DNA from: Phycisphaerae bacterium
Lineage (GTDB): Bacteria; Planctomycetota; Phycisphaerae; UBA1845
Direction: 5' to 3'
Length of the DNA: 64,000 bases
NCBI GenBank assembly: GCA_029260165.1
Contig: JAJDDT010000089.1
Coordinates: 32,519 to 96,518 of the forward strand
Below the pieces are notes generated by a model. That model made no database searches, had not been told where the DNA came from, and saw only the letters and a program-made list of their open reading frames with translations. Positions 60,167 to 64,000 of the stretch are shown here, piece after piece; the stretch's first letter is position 1, and the number at the start of each line of letters is the position of its first letter. Both the position numbers and the translations under genes were made by a program.

Positions 60167-62764
60167 TCACCGGGAGCCTTCCAGAATCATAGGCAGCGTT
60201 TCCCAATCATTCAGGTCAATATCCCGGTCGGCGTCGAAATCGAACACCTCGCACCCGGTTGCGGGTGGAAAAACGTCGGTACCCGTAAAGCATAGCTGAA
60301 ACGACCCCACGTCGTGCCAGTCGATATCACCGTCAAAATCGAAATCACCCGTACCCGTGAGATCGCCGACGACCGACGCAACCCGAAACCCGAAATTCGC
60401 AGCCCCCGCTTCCAAATTGAATCCCGGACCAAGCTGACTGGTCATCAACACAGAGGCGTTCACAAAGTCCCCCCCCCGCCCTACCCGTGCCGGCAAATCA
60501 CCAAGCGGGTTGTCCCGCGTTTCCGTCCACTCGTATACGTTGCCAGCCATATCGAACGCGCCCCACGGGCTTTGTGCCCCGGAGGTTCCCACGCCCGACA
60601 CGTTGCCGTGTGTGTTGGGGGATACGCCCGTACCATTCCAGTCGGCATTGCGTTCGTAGTTGGCGACGTTGTCACCCGGATTGATCGCGTCCCCCTGAGA
60701 ATCGGTCGTGGCTGCCTCCGGTAAATCGTCCGATCTCGTTGGGTATCGCCAATAGTCGATCGTTCCCGATTCGTCCGCCCCGGGATCGAACGGATCATAA
60801 TATGCGGCTTTGTACCATTCATCCTCTGTTGGAAGGAACCAACGTGCGTCTGAACTTCGCGAGATTTCATCGATTGGCTGACTCATGTCATACGCGCCGC
60901 TCTCGGTTGTCATCAGATCCTGCGCACCGGTCGGTCTGCCGTTTTGCAACCAGTTGCAATAGCGCGCCATCGCAAGCCAGTTCATCCCGTTGGCAGGTTT
61001 GTTGTCGAAATTCGGCTTTGCCGCGTACACAAAATTCCCCGGGCTACCGGTGCGAATAATTCCACCTCTCAGGCTGGTCGTCATGACAAGATCATACAAA
61101 CTATTCGCATCATCGCGAGCAACCGCATTCAGAAACACCACATACTCGGCATTGGTAACTTCCTTCTCGCTAATCCGATAGAGATACGAAACCGCCCCCC
61201 TGCCGTTGCCGTCCGGCGCATTCCCAGGTTGCGAAATAATGAGCTGTCCATCGAGTTCAGCACCCCCCATCTCGGGTTGCGCAAGGAAGACAGCCTCCCG
61301 GTTATCATCAAACGTACACCGAAAGGTGATCTGATCGAGCGTATTCAACGTGCGAGGCTTGCCATCCTGTCCACCCGAACCGCCGATCCCCAGATTCATG
61401 TGAAAATTGGTGATGGTCCCTTCAGGAATCAGGTCTGCCTCGTCGATGACCCGCCGAATACTTTCCCCGTCGTAGAAATATATCCCCTCATCACCGATGC
61501 CGTCACGGTAGCGTCCGGTAAATGCGACGTGTCCCATTCTGTTGAGAATATAGGATCCGGTTGCGGTGAATGTGGCCCCTGGTTGACCGGGCACCGGATC
61601 CGAGAAATCAACAATCTTGTGAATGTCGCCATTCCGAAACAGGTACAACCCCGCATCAGTCGCGGCGAAACCAAATTCCGCACCGATGACCACGTCTCCA
61701 CTCTCGTTGATCACGGGAAATCCGAAATTACGAAAGAACCGCCCCGGCCTCCCGGGAACCGGAAAACCCCCCGAATTGTCAACAACAACCTGATTCGGAT
61801 TCTTGCCGTCACCGGTGTAGATTCCACGCCCTCCATTTCCGCCCGAATAGTCCCCCTGGAAAACAACAGTGCCCGCACCATTCTGTCCGAGAAATGCGTC
61901 AAAACTGGCAAATCGCGCACTGCCCGGTTGACCCGGCGGTTGGAACGATCCATCCGCAACCCTGACCAGCTCCTCCTCATCCATGTCATAACGATAAACA
62001 CCCGATGCCCCGACCCCGCCCGAATAGGTGCTTTGAAATGCAGCATCGCCTTGCGGGTTGATTGTTCCGAAAAAACCGAACTCGCCGAACCGGGCTGCAG
62101 ACGGTTGCCCCGGAGGCCTCATCGTTTCATCACCAAGCCCGAGAAGAGCCACGCCGGGTGACCCGAGATACATGCCAAAATGCTCGGCGTTGCCTGCATC
62201 ACGAAACGTTGCGATAGTGGCTGTGTAATCGTTTTCGCTCAGGATCGGCAGAATACCCGCCCCCAGGGGAAAAGTCGTAAAGCCAAGCGCATCCGGATGT
62301 CCGGGAACAGGCTGCTGAGGATTGTCATCGAAAACGCGTAGAAGCTCTTTACCGGTGTGAATGTAGACTCCCTGGCTGTTGTCACCAAACGAGAAATTGC
62401 CCCGGAAAACAACATGTCCTGCATTGTTCATTGCGACGGCCCCGAACGAGGACCAGGAGGTCGCTCCGCCCTGGCCCGGAGGGATGAAACCGAACGAATC
62501 GTCTACCAGCCTTTGGAGCTGACTGTCCGAAAATCGGTAAATACCCTCATTACCCGAGAGTGGACCCTCGAAATTCGCCTTGAATGCCACCTGTCCAAAA
62601 TCGTTGATGGTCGGATTGGTGAAAGTACTGAACGTCTCACCCGGTCGCCCCGGCGGTTCCTCTCCCGTGATCGCGATTTTGGTAAAGGTGTACCCCCCGC
62701 CAGCCTGTGTGATGCCTGAAAGTAAGGCAACAAGGAAAAACGCTTCTTTCCCCTTGCTTTTCAT
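60167..62764 (-). CDS. NxxGxxAF-repeat protein with SUMF1-like domain and dockerin-like tail
   Basis: 865 residues. Signal peptide AFFLVALLSGITQAGG. Residues ~30-470 hold seven or so repeats of the NxxGxxAF type (NDFGQVAFKANFEG, NNAGHVVFRGNFSFG, NPQGDAAFQSTYSGG, NGAGTVVFQGDYSGG, NESGDVVIGAEFGF, NRMGHVAFTGRYRDG), a choice-of-anchor repeat family. The following ~270 residues are SUMF1-like (EKEVTNAEYVVFLNAVARD, NGMNWLAMARYCNWLQNGRP, FLPTEDEWYKAAYYDPFDPG, GAFDMAGNVYEWTE, NFGFRVASVV) without the FGE Cys pair. The C-terminus has paired dockerin loops (GDFDFDGDIDWHDVGSFQLC, FDADRDIDLNDW). Its ATG overlaps the stop of the 62761 gene. Confidence 0.82.
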   Translation of the reverse strand: MKSKGKEAFFLVALLSGITQAGGGYTFTKIAITGEEPPGRPGETFSTFTNPTINDFGQVAFKANFEGPLSGNEGIYRFSDSQLQRLVDDSFGFIPPGQGGATSWSSFGAVAMNNAGHVVFRGNFSFGDNSQGVYIHTGKELLRVFDDNPQQPVPGHPDALGFTTFPLGAGILPILSENDYTATIATFRDAGNAEHFGMYLGSPGVALLGLGDETMRPPGQPSAARFGEFGFFGTINPQGDAAFQSTYSGGVGASGVYRYDMDEEELVRVADGSFQPPGQPGSARFASFDAFLGQNGAGTVVFQGDYSGGNGGRGIYTGDGKNPNQVVVDNSGGFPVPGRPGRFFRNFGFPVINESGDVVIGAEFGFAATDAGLYLFRNGDIHKIVDFSDPVPGQPGATFTATGSYILNRMGHVAFTGRYRDGIGDEGIYFYDGESIRRVIDEADLIPEGTITNFHMNLGIGGSGGQDGKPRTLNTLDQITFRCTFDDNREAVFLAQPEMGGAELDGQLIISQPGNAPDGNGRGAVSYLYRISEKEVTNAEYVVFLNAVARDDANSLYDLVMTTSLRGGIIRTGSPGNFVYAAKPNFDNKPANGMNWLAMARYCNWLQNGRPTGAQDLMTTESGAYDMSQPIDEISRSSDARWFLPTEDEWYKAAYYDPFDPGADESGTIDYWRYPTRSDDLPEAATTDSQGDAINPGDNVANYERNADWNGTGVSPNTHGNVSGVGTSGAQSPWGAFDMAGNVYEWTETRDNPLGDLPARVGRGGDFVNASVLMTSQLGPGFNLEAGAANFGFRVASVVGDLTGTGDFDFDGDIDWHDVGSFQLCFTGTDVFPPATGCEVFDFDADRDIDLNDWETLPMILEGSR

Positions 62765-63705
62765 CGAACGAGTTCCGAATAGTCGATCTGGAATGCACCA
62801 AAGTCAGCAAAGTCCACATCGCCGTCACGATCCGAGTCGGCGCAGCCACACTGTTGCAAGTCGGCCTCGCCATTGAATGCGGAACATGTAACAAACACCC
62901 CGTAATCCTCAATGGTCACAACACCGTCAGCATTGAAATCCGCACGTGTCGCAACTTCCAACATCGCCTCGCCGCTGAATTCCGAGCCACACCCGTTGGA
63001 CACCACAACGTCGTAGTCGCCCGCGTCGCCGGGTTCAAGGTTTTCAACGATGAGCGTTGCCGAAACAGCATCCGGAATGATGACGCCGAATTTTCGCCAC
63101 TGATAGGACACCGTCTCGCCACCCTCCGCTGCCACCGAGAGCATCGCCTGTCCACCCAGACACCCGACTACATCCGTCGGTTCCGAAGTAATCTCGGGCG
63201 GCGCGCAGTTCGGCGTGGAAAAGTTGAACCGATACGGCGAATTCAGAGGAGGGATAAACGGTGGCGACGCCCGCCACGTTCCGAGTTCGATCCAGTACGA
63301 CGTTCCCGCAAAAAGACGCACTGTTACTTGTGGGTCAACCTGCGGTGGCGACCCTCCACCGCACTCATCATCCCCCACGATAAGTTCGTCTCCGCCCACC
63401 CAACCACATGCGCCGGTGTAAACGCGCAGGTAGGTATCACCCGTACTCCCACACATGTCCAGAGTATAGTCTCCGGTCACGTCACAATCGAATCGATAAA
63501 ATACGTCGAAATACGGACGATCAACCATGTTGTTGGTACACCCCAGGGGAGCGACCACCTCGAAGGGAAGATCCTCGTTTGAGAACGCGATTTGGCCGTC
63601 GCAATCCTCGTTTGGCGGAGGCGTACAATCACCTCCGAATAACTCAATGCTGCCGCCAAATACGATGCACGCCGACATCACAAACCATGGCCGTATGTTG
63701 ATCAT
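62761..63705 (-). CDS. Exported protein with PPC-like, Ig-like and dockerin-like parts
   Basis: 314 residues from the ATG at 63705; the frame reaches 63798 but that part is not signal-like. Signal peptide WFVMSACIVFGGSIELFG. Residues ~20-155 resemble a bacterial pre-peptidase C-terminal-like domain (GDYTLDMCGSTGDTYLRVYT, GDDECGGGSPPQVD, LFAGTSYWIELGTW). An Ig-like domain follows (CLGGQAMLSVAAEGGETVSY, QWRKFGVIIPDAVSATLIVE, GDYDVVVSNGCGSEF). The C-terminus is dockerin-like (ADFNADGVVTIEDYGVFVTC, DSDRDGDVDFADF). Its Ig module is like those of 2020-4722. The stop overlaps the start of the next gene. Confidence 0.78.
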   Translation of the reverse strand: MINIRPWFVMSACIVFGGSIELFGGDCTPPPNEDCDGQIAFSNEDLPFEVVAPLGCTNNMVDRPYFDVFYRFDCDVTGDYTLDMCGSTGDTYLRVYTGACGWVGGDELIVGDDECGGGSPPQVDPQVTVRLFAGTSYWIELGTWRASPPFIPPLNSPYRFNFSTPNCAPPEITSEPTDVVGCLGGQAMLSVAAEGGETVSYQWRKFGVIIPDAVSATLIVENLEPGDAGDYDVVVSNGCGSEFSGEAMLEVATRADFNADGVVTIEDYGVFVTCSAFNGEADLQQCGCADSDRDGDVDFADFGAFQIDYSELVR

Positions 63706-63773
63706 TCCATTATTCCTGTTTTCGAGAGTTGCTGTATGCTCGCCGCCAAACCACGTTTCCCGCACAGACGCCC

Positions 63774-63814
63774 GTGCGAGAAGCAGCCATGTGGTCATTG
63801 GCTGCTCCCCGCAC
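63774..63814 (-). other. Hairpin after the right-edge gene
   Basis: GTGCG (63774-63778) with CGCAC (63810-63814), and AGCAGCCA (63782-63789) with TGGCTGCT (63799-63806), 9-base loop. It sits about 40 bases after the stop of the partial gene. No T-run follows on the minus strand, so terminator function is uncertain. Confidence 0.4.
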
Positions 63815-63854
63815 GCAAGTGGAAGCTCTCATGCCACCACAGGAGGAACACTCA

Positions 63855-64000
63855 TTAACGTGAAGACGCCGTCACGAGGACGATGGTGTCCTTGATCGGG
63901 TTGATCACGGGGGCGTCGAATTCGCTGAACAACGCGACGTACTCGCTCAACGCATTGAGGCTGAACGCGCCGATCGCATCCTGCGAAACGCGGAACGTGA
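63855..64000 (-). CDS. C-terminus of a cohesin-like protein (5' part off window)
   Basis: The frame runs from the right edge to TAA at 63857-63855 and gives 47 residues: TFRVSQDAIGAFSLNALSEY, VALFSEFDAPVINP, IKDTIVLVTASSR. The start TFRVSQDAIGAFSLN closely parallels TFRSSSDATGAFRVS of the cohesin-like domain at the end of the 22518-23930 protein, so this is probably the end of a similar exported protein. There is no PEP-CTERM. The other two minus-strand frames give less protein-like sequence. Confidence 0.5.
   Translation of the reverse strand, partial: TFRVSQDAIGAFSLNALSEYVALFSEFDAPVINPIKDTIVLVTASSR

Noticed and set aside
58701..62764. Formylglycine-generating enzyme activity
   Set aside because: SUMF1-like folds are visible but the catalytic Cys pair is missing, so enzyme function is not claimed.

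Overview
The window reads like a chromosome segment of a planctomycete, most likely of the Phycisphaerae or a relative. This is inferred from gene content only: many exported proteins end in dockerin-like aspartate-rich loops or PEP-CTERM/IPTL-CTERM tails, there are TIGR03790-type proteins, a DUF1501/DUF1800 pair, LVIVD and NxxGxxAF repeat proteins, SUMF1-like domains and several c-type cytochromes. I saw no insertion sequence, phage gene, CRISPR array or rRNA gene. Genes lie on both strands in short operons, often with 1 to 8 base overlaps.

Layout. 1-4.7 kb: exported proteins (a partial dockerin-like protein, a PEP-CTERM protein and a large TIGR03790/Ig-like protein). 4.9-9.05 kb (+): DUF554 membrane protein, bpt, a GT9 glycosyltransferase, DUF2062 protein and maf. 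9.06-12.9 kb (-): a flotillin/NfeD membrane-microdomain operon. 13.1-16.75 kb (-): a Cys-rich dockerin protein and a second TIGR03790 protein. 16.9-20.8 kb (-): sugar isomerase-like protein, polytopic membrane protein, WYL regulator and a divergent dtd. 21-28.3 kb (+): DegT aminotransferase, cohesin/dockerin-like protein, hemerythrin-like protein, tetraheme cytochrome, LVIVD protein and a Cys-rich protein. 28.4-32.1 kb (-): TPR lipoprotein, secretin and pseudopilin. 32.4-32.8 kb: RNase P RNA with its promoter. 33-38.7 kb: thioesterase and an ABC-2 exporter operon. 38.7-41 kb (-): rsmJ and a ParA ATPase fused to a glycogen-binding-type domain. 41.28 kb: tRNA-Pro(UGG).

41.4-52.4 kb (-) is the most distinctive locus: membrane cytochrome, a 1694-residue multidomain exported protein with an embedded CxxCH heme site, DUF1800, DUF1501 and a cohesin-like IPTL-CTERM protein. 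52.4-53 kb holds a short transcription unit and two small ORFs. 53.1-57.6 kb: kinase-like protein, mcsA-mcsB and two unknown single-span proteins. 57.7-64 kb (-): PEP-CTERM propeller, two SUMF1-like dockerin proteins, a PPC/Ig/dockerin protein and the 3' end of another gene.

How they fit together (inference): much of the coding capacity is an exported, modular, calcium-binding and partly heme-bearing surface proteome. The window also carries export parts (secretin, pseudopilin, ABC-2 exporter). Around it are housekeeping and quality-control genes (rnpB, tRNA-Pro, rsmJ, dtd, maf, bpt, mcsAB, floA/nfeD). Four intergenic copies of a small palindrome (core GTCACCC-N5-GGGTGAC) lie downstream of genes and look like a REP- or terminator-type repeat family.
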